A DNA stretch of 64,000 nucleotides from Diplolepis rosae (taxonomy: Eukaryota > Arthropoda > Insecta > Hymenoptera > Diplolepididae), in NCBI GenBank assembly GCA_030998225.1, contig JAPYXD010000519.1, positions 62,001 to 126,000 on the forward strand. The letters are read 5' to 3'. Numbering within the stretch: the first letter of the stretch is position 1; each line of letters starts with the position of its first letter. Below, one piece after another: positions 52,970 to 62,418 of the stretch. The notes beneath the pieces were generated by a model. It searched no databases. It saw only the letters and a list, made by a program, of their open reading frames with translations, and was not told the origin of the DNA. The translations under genes were made by a program, and so were the position numbers.

Positions 52970-54752
52970 TGTCACGTATCCATGACAGTTATATTATATA
53001 TTATAATCATATAAAACTATTATGCTATTATATCATATAACACGTTTTATTGTTGCTATAAATATTGTTGCTAGATACATGTAATTGTTTTTATAAATAA
53101 TTTCACTATTACTATTAACTAAAATATCAATAAACAATTGATTTTATTGATAAAATACTAATTAAAACAAATATTGCCTTTTATTATTATTAACTATTAT
53201 TATTACTATTTTTAATAATAACAATTAACGAAATGCAACAAATGTTATATAACAACAATATTACTTCAACCTTTATATTTAAAATTATTATTAATCACTA
53301 TTATTATTAATATTTAATGTTGTAATTAACATTAAAGTTCAAAATGCAACAAATATTAAATAATAACAATGATACTCCAATTTCTTGATTTGCAATAATT
53401 ATCAATCACTTTCATTATAATTATTTCATGTTGTTACTAAAATTTTCAACAAATATTGTAATAATGTTACTTCAAATTTTATAATAATAATGTTTATAAT
53501 AATTATCATTATTGTTAGTATTCTTATTTGATGTTAATCAACAATCAGCAATTAATTATAAAATACGTTCTTTTAATAACTATTACTATTATGTTATTTT
53601 ATAATCAAAAGCAATGTTTAAATATAAAGATTAATAGAATTATAAACAAATCATAATCACCATTTATGTACAACAATTGTATTATAGTTACTCCATTACT
53701 TACTTATGTATACAAATAATGTCATTGACCCTTGCGACTAAATCTACCTAAAAACCTGATGGTACGGGTTTACACAGCCCTTGAGAAGATGTGAGTACAC
53801 CCATACCACGAAAGCATGACCCACACGGACTTGGAAAATCGGTGTGAGTCCCTAAGCTCACCAACGCAGCACACCAGCAAACTGGCCCATAGTCTAAACT
53901 CACCACACTGACACCTAAGATTCTAATGGACTTCGAAAAAGCTATTGAAACCATGGAACTCAAATTCCCATACTTTCTACCTACGAGTTGAAACTACAGA
54001 CGACAATATAAACCAGGCTGCAAGGCCTAAACACCAGTCTGAGTCGGAGTCTGAGTCTAAGTCTAAGCGCGTCGGAGTCTGAGTCCGAGCGAGTCTAAGG
54101 GAGTCTAAGAGAGCGTACAATCAAGCAGCATCGCTAGAACCGGTTTTCGTCGCCGTACCGCAATAAATCTAAGTGGCCGTAATTTCCACGTGTTCGGGAA
54201 AACCAATATAATAACAACAGAGTGAATTTAAATAAAACTGGATTTAGTGTCATTGTAATCAAAGCATCAAAATAAGGATACCTGTTTAACAAAGGATTGA
54301 CCTGCCACTGTTGATCAACAAGGATAATTAGGGGAGGTACCCGATTAGCAGAGGATAAATATAACTTAAGGGATTATCGCTTTCAAGAGGCCACCTCATC
54401 AAAAAAACAACCGGTAAGTCAAATAACTTTGTTTTTATTAAAATTCTCTTTTCTCTTTTCTTTTGAGCCCTTTAGACTCACGGTGTGTTTTCTTTAAGGT
54501 TGGACCAATCAGACTCGACCAACCAAAGGAAAACAGGCTGCAACCAACAACTAAAAAGTCGCTTGGGTTAAAATAAATTTGTATTTTTATAATAAATTAT
54601 TATTAACAATAATTGTAATTTGATTCATTTGGCTTGTCCTCTACCCGGTTAATTGTTAATTTTAACAATAAACAGAGGAACATAGTTAGGGTAATTGGCT
54701 CTAGACTTTAGGTAGGAAATATTTATATTAATTTGAAACTTAGGACGTCACA
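52970..54752 (+). repeat. 5' LTR (1783 bp)
   Basis: Begins TGTCACGTATCCATGACAG and ends ggacgtcaca; compare gacgtgaca at the 3' LTR, a perfect inverse of the start. Contents: an ATT/AAT-rich first kilobase, a block of GAGTCT/GAGTCC hexamers (54034-54114), a TATA-like 'gataaatataac' (about 54353), a splice-donor-like CCG|GTAAGT (54411-54419) and AATAAA motifs (about 54573 and 54662). Where U3, R and U5 divide cannot be set from sequence alone. Confidence 0.96.
54034..54114 (+). repeat. GAGTCT-type hexamer repeat in the LTR
   Basis: About a dozen irregular copies of gagtct / gagtcg / gagtcc / gtctaa in 81 bp, repeated identically in the 3' LTR at 61696-61776. The position upstream of a TATA-like box suggests a promoter-proximal enhancer, by inference only. 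Confidence 0.8.
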
Positions 54753-54765
54753 GAGCTAATTATTC

Positions 54766-54779
54766 TGGTGCATCGGCCG
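54766..54779 (+). promoter_or_regulatory. Primer-binding site, tRNA-Gly type
   Basis: TGGTGCATCGGCCG is the complement of the 3' end of animal tRNA-Gly(GCC), including its CCA, over 14 bases. It starts 13 bases after the LTR end, further than the usual few bases. The match ends abruptly at the next base. Confidence 0.7.
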
Positions 54780-55676
54780 TTGGCAAACATCAAGCCTTAT
54801 GAATTTTATGCAAATTTTTTTTTTGAATAGTTTTCATATTTTTTACAAAAATCTCCTGAAATTTCTTTAAAATAATTTCAGTTTGAGTTAAATTTTTCTT
54901 ATAATTAAAATTATTTTTTCTCAATAACCATTGAACAAGTCGACAAGTTGGTAGCAGTTTTAATTTTCTTAAAAAAATTGAATACAAGAAAATCAAATAT
55001 ATTTTATTTTACAACTTTAAATAAATAAATTATACAGAAAAATATCATCAAAAATTATTATATAGTCTAATAATAATTATTCAAATTCAAATTCAAATTT
55101 CCTGTATTCAAGTTTTTACTATCTGAATATAATTTTAATAGGTGCCTCTATAAAATATTTTTTTGCCTCCGCATTTGAGAATTATAAGCCATTCTGTTTT
55201 ATTTAAACTATGCCTAAAATTATATTTTAATTGATTTTTCTTCATTTTCGAAAAATTTTAAAAAACAAATTTCATATTTTATAATTTCAAAATATTGCGC
55301 AGCTAAAATATTTTTATTATGATAAAAAATATAATAATAATAAAATATAAACAATTTTTCACCGTATAAAATATAAGATTTGGATTGTTTAAGGCAGGTT
55401 AAAATATTTTGCACAAATTTGATGCTCTGGATACATATATCATAAATTTTTATACAATTTTACACAAATTTTATAAAATTCATGAAAATTAAATTTCTGT
55501 TGTTTCTTCTTTAAATGTTTATTCTTCTTCATTAAATTATTGAATTAAAATTCGTCAAATATACAAAAAATTATATACTTTTTATCTAAGAATTTGTTTT
55601 TTAAATGAAATTCGTTAAACCTAAATCGATTAAATTCAAAAAATTATATTTGTCATCGTCATGATCTTGAATCCAA
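54780..55676 (+). other. Untranslated leader of the retrotransposon
   Basis: About 0.9 kb, very AT-rich, no long plus-strand frame. Reverse-strand frames here are A/T composition artefacts. It probably holds the packaging signal, which cannot be seen. Confidence 0.5.
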
Positions 55677-57325
55677 ATGTCTGTGGAAAATAAGAAAGAT
55701 AATTTAATAACAAAAAGTATTACTCGTAGTCAGGCTAAAAATAATCCAAAACTTGCTGAAATTATAGAAGACAATAGGAAAAAAGCTTTTGAAATTAAGA
55801 AAAAAGCAGCTGAAAACCAAGATTTGAAAACTCCCAATACTCCTTCAAATAAAGTATTTTTGATACATCAAATTTAACCGGAAATTCTACTATAGTCGAT
55901 GAATTTGACCGCACTTTGATCCCAACAAACACCTCAAATTATAAAGAACAATTACATTTATCTGAATCCTCAGAAGACTCAGACCGTGAATTAAATTACA
56001 AGTTTCCAGAAAAACTAGCAGAAGATCCCGAAAAATCAATTTCTAACGATCCACAATTATTAGAACCTCTAATTAAACAATATAAAGAAGAATATTCGCC
56101 TATTTCAAATAAAATGACTACCAATAACCCACAAATTATAACTGTTGCTCATAATCAAGTAGTATCATTGCGAGATGCACTAGAAGTTGTGCCAATATTT
56201 ACAGGAGATAATATATCTCTGGATCAATTTATAGAAGGATGTAGAGAAGCAAAAGATATGCTTCCTGCAGGGGCAGAATCAAACTTAACTAAATTAATCA
56301 AAACAAAGGTCAAAGGAGAAGCAAACAAATGTGTCAGTGGAGGACAATACAGAAGTGTAGAAGATATTATAGATAGTCTTAAACGCGTTTATTCCTTAAA
56401 TAAATCAGTATATCAATTACAAGGTGAATTAGGTAACATTTATCAATGGGATAGTGAGAAAGTAATTTCCTATGCAACTCGTGTTAGGGAACTTGGAGAA
56501 AAAATATTAGATGCCCATAAAGCAAATAATAATGATAGAATAGACACAAATTTTCAAGCAGCCCTTGACAGCGATATTCGGGATTGTTTTTTAAGAGGAT
56601 TAAAAACCGAAATTGAATCCAGATTACAAGGTGTACATAATTTTAAAGATACGGTAAACAACGCTCTAGAAATAGAAAGAAAAATCTCAGCAACTGCAGC
56701 ACTACGATCCGCACGTACACCATATAGGCAAAAAGAAGATAATTTAATAGGACCATCAGAAAAACGAGACAGAAATAGGATAAATATAACTCAGGAAGAA
56801 ATTTTTTGTCAAATTTGTGGAAGAAGAGGACATACAGCTCCCACCTGTAGACAATGGAACCAAATAACCTCAAACAGACAAGGATATTCAAACAATTATG
56901 GAAGAAAATTGCAGCCTATAAGAAATCCTCCATATAATGAAAATTTTTACAACAGAAATAACCAACGGCAACCTTTTAACAGAGGTCCACAACCGAACGT
57001 GAGTCAATGGACCCCCCGTCAGGAGAATCCAGGTCAATGGCGACCTCAGTCATCTTTACCAAACCAAAGTTCATGGCGACAGCAAACAACTAGCAATTTT
57101 AATAGAAATAGAGAATTTCAAAAGACTTCGGCAAATTATCCAAAAATAAATAATAATAAAAATTGTAATTACTGTAAAAAAATAGGTCATACAATTGACG
57201 AATGTCGGCGTCGAGCATACAACGAATCACTTAAACAGCAACAACAACCTAAAAGAGCTGAGAAACAGAACCAGGGAAACTCCAGACCCCTCCCCGCTCA
57301 GGGTGCAATGAGGGAGGCCATTTAA
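55677..57325 (+). pseudogene. gag: gag polyprotein, one frameshift
   Basis: Structural protein of the retroelement particle. It starts MSVENKKDN at 55677. After about 60 codons the frame breaks near 55857 at a T run, and the +2 frame continues without stop to 57325, so a single-base insertion is likely. The middle part, with an FTGDN, LDQFI, GCREAKD stretch and helices rich in Leu and Glu, corresponds to the capsid region of Ty3/gypsy gags. Two nucleocapsid zinc knuckles of form CX2CX4HX4C follow at residues 298-311 (CQICGRRGHTAPTC) and 417-430 (CNYCKKIGHTIDEC), counted from the Met at 55916. The knuckles are separated by a Gln/Asn/Arg-rich linker. The 3' end overlaps pol by 67 bases in the -1 frame. 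Confidence 0.9.
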
Positions 57326-58212
57326 AACATTTTACAGCACCCACTTCAAATCAGAATATTATAAATACAAAAATAAATGTACACTCAGACAACCCAATTC
57401 CTTCTATTATGGTATCTGCTGATGGTCTGAAAAACCCAGCACGTATGATGATAGACACAGGAGCAGGGCAAAATTTAATAAAACTAAATATAATTGATCA
57501 CAACGTGGAAATAAATCAAGATGAAATTTTACGCCTTACAGGTATAAATAGTGTACCAGTTTATACATTGGGTCAGATAACTCTCAATATTTTTGGATAT
57601 CCCACAATTTTTAACTTAATTCCAAATAGTGTACCAGTAGAAGAAGATGGAGTACTAGGATCCGAATTTTCCACTGACAATGACGACAATATAAATTATA
57701 TATCAAAATATTTAGAAATACAAAATAATAAATATCCATTTCGAAAGCCGGAGACCATAATTTTGCCAGCAAGATCAATTTCAACTCTTTGTATCCGAAT
57801 TTCAAATACAAATCAAAAAGAAGGATTTATACCTTTACTTAATTTGAAAAAAGGAATACATGCAGGAAATGCTATTGTCAAAAATCATGGTGGAAAAGCC
57901 TATATAAAAGTAGCAAACATACTTTCTATACCTATGGAAATAGAAACTCCTATAGTTATGCTAGAAGATTTTGAAGAAATCACAATGAGTAGTACTTCAA
58001 TTAAACCAACTACAAATCAAATTAACACTTTTACGAACAAGAATCATAACAAATCCCCTGAAGAATTAATAGACAAATTTATAAATTCTAGTGACACAGA
58101 ACAAATAATATCTCAATTTTATAAAGTCACAGGAGAAAATAGAATTAAAATAATCAAAGAATTACTTCGTTTAGATCACTTGAATCAAGAAGAGTTCGAT
58201 CATGTAACATAA
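57259..58212 (+). pseudogene. pol: pol N-terminus: aspartic protease
   Basis: The frame opens at 57259 in the -1 frame relative to gag. The first Met at 57409 is probably not used, because translation would enter by frameshift. The active-site motif is MMIDTGAGQNLI (D16-T17-G18-A19 counted from that Met), and the flap/second conserved motif DGVLGSEF begins at residue 80. The protease would cut the gag-pol polyprotein. The frame stops at TAA 58210-58212 and continues in the same frame into reverse transcriptase, so one nonsense change splits pol. Confidence 0.9.
57274..57317 (+). promoter_or_regulatory. Programmed -1 ribosomal frameshift signal between gag and pol
   Basis: GGGAAAC (57274-57280) lies in the gag frame as G GGA AAC, the X XXY YYZ pattern required for tandem -1 slippage. 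It is inside the window 57259-57325 where both gag and pol frames are open. After an 8-base spacer, CCTCCC (57289-57294) can pair with GGGAGG (57312-57317) to form a stimulatory stem with a 17-base loop. Confidence 0.8.
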
Positions 58213-59304
58213 TTAATTATTAAACATTCAGATAGATTTCAAATACCAGATGAACCTTTAGAACCAACTAATGCTGCTATGCATTCAATTCCTACAGTAG
58301 ATGAACGACCAATTTTCTCAAAACAATATAGATTTCCACCAGCACACAAAGAAGAAATCACTAAACAAGTTAATGAACTTTTAAAAAATGAAATAATTAA
58401 GCCTTCTCAATCACCGTATACTACACCAGTATTTATTGTACCTAAAAAACTAGATTCACATGGTCAAAGAAAGTGGAGAATGGTTTTAGATTTCAGGAAA
58501 TTAAATGACAAAACGATCGGAGACTCCTATCCATTACCAAACATAATAGACATTTTAGATCAATTAGGAAACGCACGATATTTTTCAGTCTTTGATTTAG
58601 CCACTGGATTCCATCATATCCCCATGGATCCTAAAGATTCACATAAAACAGCTTTTTCAACTCCATTTGGACACTACGAATTTGATAGAATGCCCTTTGG
58701 ATTAAAAAATGCGCCAGTGATATTCCAAAGACTTATGGATATAGTATTAACGGGATTACAAGGAACCGAACTTTTTGTTTATTTAGATGATATTGTTCTG
58801 TATGCAGATACATTAGAAGAACATGAAGCAAAATTCGATGAACTTATGAATCGACTTAGAAAAAGTAACTTACATTTACAACCTGATAAATGTGAATTTC
58901 TCAGACCTGAGGTAGCTTATTTAGGACACATTATAGACAAAAGCGGAGTTAGACCCGACCCTAAAAAAATAAAATCTGTACAAGAATTTCCAAGACCAAA
59001 AAATGAGAAGAATATTAAACAATTTTTAGGTTTAACCGGTTATTACAGAAGATTTATTGAAAATTTCTCTAAAATTGCGAGTCCCTTGACACAACTTTTA
59101 AAAAAGGATACACCTTTTGTTTGGACTGAAAAACAGCAAGTAGCATTCGATACTTTAAAACAAAAATTATGCGAAGAACCCTTACTGCAGCGACCCGATT
59201 TTTCCAAACCCTTTATATTATCTACAGACGCATCCGGATATGCGATAGGAGGCATACTTTCTCAAGGAAAAATAGGACAAGATAAGCCAATAGCTTATAC
59301 TTAA
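58213..59304 (+). pseudogene. pol: pol: reverse transcriptase, truncated before RNase H
   Basis: Same frame as the protease after the TAA. First Met is at 58279. Counted from there: catalytic D106 in FDLATGFHHIPM (motif A), FGLKNAP (motif B region), YLDD at 168-171 (motif C), then EVAYLGHII and GLTGYYRRFI of the thumb/connection. The RNase H start STDASGYAIGG is present, but the frame ends at KPIAYT with TAA at 59302. The fold and order are those of Ty3/gypsy RT. The polymerase site is intact; RNase H beyond its first motif and all of integrase are absent. Confidence 0.93.
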
Positions 59305-59655
59305 TCGATTAAAACGTGCTCGATTAAATAAAGAAGACTAAATTGAAAACTACTTTCAGATATCGTTACTCAATGAATCTCATCCACCGAAAAAGAATTA
59401 ATAAATTTTGCGATATTCTTGTCAACAACATAAATATAGTGACAATTTGGCCATTTTTAATAAGAAATAAAATCTTTAACCGAGATGATCATGGACATAA
59501 ATCTCTTACGCACAATCTGTTAGCATATTCTGAATCTGTATAACCACTAATCTATCTCTTGTCTGTTTTAGCCAACCCTTAAACATTTTGCATGAAGCGA
59601 AGCACTAGTCATTGATAAAAAATAATATACTTCTTTTAGGAACTCGAGAAGCATC
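59305..59655 (+). other. Deletion junction and splice-acceptor region before env
   Basis: Just after the pol stop, the +1 frame still reads LNRLKRARLNKED, then a stop, so pol decays here. About 1.5-2 kb expected for RNase H and integrase is missing. A pyrimidine-rich 'tacttcttttag' ends at 59639, 16 bases before the env ATG, a plausible 3' splice site for a subgenomic env mRNA. Confidence 0.5.
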
Positions 59656-59853
59656 ATGTCGAGGATTTATTTACTCATCATCATCGGTCTATTTCTTATT
59701 CAAATTAATGAAGCCAATCAATTCATTCAAAATTCTTTATCTAAAAATCCTAACATTTACTTCAAACCTTTAGAGACTTTGACTTTTACTACTGGCAGAT
59801 GGCATATTCTCTCTTATGTTAATGTATTAGAAGTTTTAAATTTCCGGATCTGA
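59656..59853 (+). pseudogene. env-like ORF fragment with signal peptide
   Basis: 65 codons. Residues 1-20 have a basic start, then a hydrophobic core (IYLLIIIGLFLI) and a small-residue end, a clear signal peptide. The next part (IYFKPLETLTF, then GRWHILSYVNVLEV) recalls the N-terminal ectodomain of insect errantivirus envelopes. After the stop another frame stays open for about 30 codons, then all frames close. Position after pol and before the 3' LTR fits env. Only the first sixth or less of a full envelope remains, with no fusion or membrane-anchor region. Confidence 0.55.
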
Positions 59854-60038
59854 AATACTCAATACTTTCAAAGAACTATAAAAATGATAAAATCGAATAC
59901 CACCTGCCAGCTTTACTTGAATGAATTCAATTTCAAACATATTTGAGCCAATCATTTCTTTTACATAGTTGATTTTCTTGTTTTCATAATTGAATCATGA
60001 TAATGAAAGCTTAATTTCATCAATTAAATCAATGCTCT

Positions 60039-60242
60039 ATGCAACTAATTAACGACTTAAGCATAGAATATGATTTTATAGGTCCAAACTACGAAATTAC
60101 GTCTACATATTTCAATAATATTCCTACATTCGTTGCTAATTGTACGGTAACTAAAGATTGTATAAACTACACATGCACTAGCGAACTATCTACTAATAAA
60201 AAAGAAGCCAAGCATGACGCAGCACGTAAACTATTAGAATGA
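60039..60242 (+). CDS. Small double-stranded-RNA-binding domain ORF in the retrotransposon
   Basis: 67 codons from ATG to TGA, essentially one complete domain. It follows the dsRBD order: helix 1 at 1-10 (QLINDLSIE), strand 1 after GPNYEI (15-20), strand 2 TFVANCTV (30-37), strand 3 INYTCTSEL (42-50), then the RNA-contacting loop and helix 2 TNKKEAKHDAARKLL (52-66). That last block carries the invariant K54-K55-x-A57-K58 and A61-A62. The loop 'GPxH' of cellular dsRBDs is replaced by FNNIP. The frame opens after TAA at 60012. It lies between an env remnant and the 3' LTR. dsRBDs are not a standard Ty3/gypsy component. By analogy with viral silencing suppressors it may shield dsRNA from Dicer, but the function is inferred. 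Confidence 0.72.
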   Translation: MQLINDLSIEYDFIGPNYEITSTYFNNIPTFVANCTVTKDCINYTCTSELSTNKKEAKHDAARKLLE

Positions 60243-60255
60243 TTAAATAAAAACT

Positions 60256-60418
60256 ATGTTTTTAGTGAACAAAAACGGATTAGAAGCGATCCCAAAAAGT
60301 CTTGGAGGTCGTAAAATCTTATATAAATAGACTGGGGCTTGCGAAAAGTGCTATCAAAGAGGTCACTTGATTTATACATGTAAAGAACCCACGAGAAATA
60401 AAAACCTGCGACTTAATT
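60256..60418 (+). pseudogene. Zinc-knuckle ORF downstream of the dsRBD, interrupted
   Basis: The frame starts at ATG 60256 (MFLVNKNGLEAIPKSLGG). It has an in-frame TAG at 60328-60330, then reads GACEKCYQRGHLIYTCKEP with a perfect CX2CX4HX4C knuckle (60340-60381), and ends at about 60418. The dsRBD frame, after its TGA, encodes a basic patch (KRIRSDPKKSWRS) over the same bases. It is possibly the second half of a dsRBD plus zinc-knuckle RNA-binding protein, or a captured gag fragment. Confidence 0.5.
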
Positions 60419-60620
60419 AAAATATTATATATATCCATTGTTAAATATAAATTACGACCGCATACATATGAACTTTTGACAAATAATATTTCGATAGGAA
60501 TCATATGCGAGACACCTCTTATCCTATATTTTTTCACGAAACTAATGAACTCATTTTAATTTTTCCTCTACGGAGGATTCGATCGTTACAGTCTATTCTA
60601 TCACCTCCACGATCGAATTT
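60419..60620 (+). other. Non-coding tail before the polypurine tract
   Basis: No frame worth reporting. A short inverted pair 'ttcgatcgt' / 'acgatcgaa' (about 60578 and 60609) lies near the end. Confidence 0.4.
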
Positions 60621-60631
60621 AGGGGGGGAGG
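60621..60631 (+). promoter_or_regulatory. Polypurine tract
   Basis: AGGGGGGGAGG immediately precedes the TG of the 3' LTR, the plus-strand primer position. Confidence 0.92.
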
Positions 60632-62414
60632 TGTCACGTATCCATGACAGTTATATTATATATTATAATCATATAAAACTATTATGCTATTATATCATAT
60701 AACACGTTTTATTGTTGCCATAAATATTGTTGCTAGATATATGTAATTGTTTTTATAAATAATTTCACTATTACTATTAACTAAAATATCAATAAACAAT
60801 TGATTTTATTGATAAAATACTAATTAAAACAAATATTGCCTTTTATTATTATTAACTATTATTATTACTATTTTTAATAATAACAATTAACGAAATGCAA
60901 CAAATGTTATATAACAACAATATTACTTCAACCTTTATATTTAAAATTATTATTAATCACTATTATTATTAATATTTAATGTTGTAATTAACATTAAAGT
61001 TCAAAATGCAACAAATATTAAATAATAACAATGATACTCCAATTTCTTGATTTGCAATAATTATCAATCACTTTCATTATAATTATTTCATGTTGTTACT
61101 AAAATTTTCAACAAATATTATAATAATGTTACTTCAAATTTTATAATAATAATGTTTATAATAATTATCATTATTGTTAGTATTCTTATTTGATGTTAAT
61201 CAACAATCAGCAATTAATTATAAAATACGTTCTTTTAATAACTATTACTATTATGTTATTTTATAATCAAAAGCAATGTTTAAATATAAAGATTAATAGA
61301 ATTATAAACAAATCATAATCACCATTTATGTACAACAATTGTATTATAGTTACTCCATTACTTACTTATGTATACAAATAATGTCATTGACCCTTGCGAC
61401 TAAATCTACCTAAAAACCTGATGGTACGGGTTTACACAGCCCTTGAGAAGATGTGAGTACACCCATACCACGAAAGCATGACCCACACGGACTTGGAAAA
61501 TCGGTGTGAGTCCCTAAGCTCACCAACGCAGCACACCAGCAAACTGGCCCATAGTCTAAACTCACCACACTGACACCTAAGATTCTAATGGACTTCGAAA
61601 AAGCTATTGAAACCATGGAACTCAAATTCCCATACTTTCTACCTACGAGTTGAAACTACAGACGACAATATAAACCAGGCTGCAAGGCCTAAACACCAGT
61701 CTGAGTCGGAGTCTGAGTCTAAGTCTAAGCGCGTCGGAGTCTGAGTCCGAGCGAGTCTAAGGGAGTCTAAGAGAGCGTACAATCAAGCAGCATCGCTAGA
61801 ACCGGTTTTCGTCGCCGTACCGCAATAAATCTAAGTGGCCGTAATTTCCACGTGTTCGGGAAAACCAATATAATAACAACAGAGTGAATTTAAATAAAAC
61901 TGGATTTAGTGTCATTGTAATCAAAGCATCAAAATAAGGATACCTGTTTAACAAAGGATTGACCTGCCACTGTTGATCAACAAGGATAATTAGGGGAGGT
62001 ACCCGATTAGCAGAGGATAAATATAACTTAAGGGATTATCGCTTTCAAGAGGCCACCTCATCAAAAAAACAACCGGTAAGTCAAATAACTTTGTTTTTAT
62101 TAAAATTCTCTTTTCTCTTTTCTTTTGAGCCCTTTAGACTCACGGTGTGTTTTCTTTAAGGTTGGACCAATCAGACTCGACCAACCAAAGGAAAACAGGC
62201 TGCAACCAACAACTAAAAAGTCGCTTGGGTTAAAATAAATTTGTATTTTTATAATAAATTATTATTAACAATAATTGTAATTTGATTCATTTGGCTTGTC
62301 CTCTACCCGGTTAATTGTTAATTTTAACAATAAACAGAGGAACATAGTTAGGGTAATTGGCTCTAGACTTTAGGTAGGAAATATTTATATTAATTTAAAA
62401 CTTAGGACGTGACA
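60632..62414 (+). repeat. 3' LTR (1783 bp)
   Basis: Same length as the 5' LTR. Differences noticed by eye: gctata/gccata and tacatg/tatatg in the first 150 bases, attgtaat/attataat near base 490, gaaact/aaaact and gtcaca/gtgaca at the end. It ends gacgtgaca, the inverse of the start, followed by the target duplication gtat. Confidence 0.97.
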
Positions 62415-62418
62415 GTAT

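Larger units (their letters stand above)
52970..62414 (+). mobile_element. LTR retrotransposon, Ty3/gypsy errantivirus-like, 9445 bp, young but internally deleted
   Basis: Two LTRs of exactly 1783 bp differ at about five positions by eye. The element is flanked by the 4-bp duplication gtat (52966-52969, 62415-62418). Order: LTR, primer site, leader, gag, protease, reverse transcriptase, gap, env start, dsRNA-binding ORF, zinc-knuckle ORF, polypurine tract, LTR. RNase H and integrase are missing after 59304, and gag and pol each carry one inactivating change. It could only have moved with proteins supplied by relatives, or the damage arose after insertion. Confidence 0.96.

Noticed and set aside
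53748..53963. 71-aa ORF present in both LTRs (also 61410-61625), minus strand
   Set aside because: Identical because the LTRs are identical; no motif, antisense to the promoter region, and composition explained by the hexamer-rich LTR.
56643..56891. 82-aa hydrophobic minus-strand ORF inside gag
   Set aside because: Antisense shadow of the Lys/Asn-rich gag frame.
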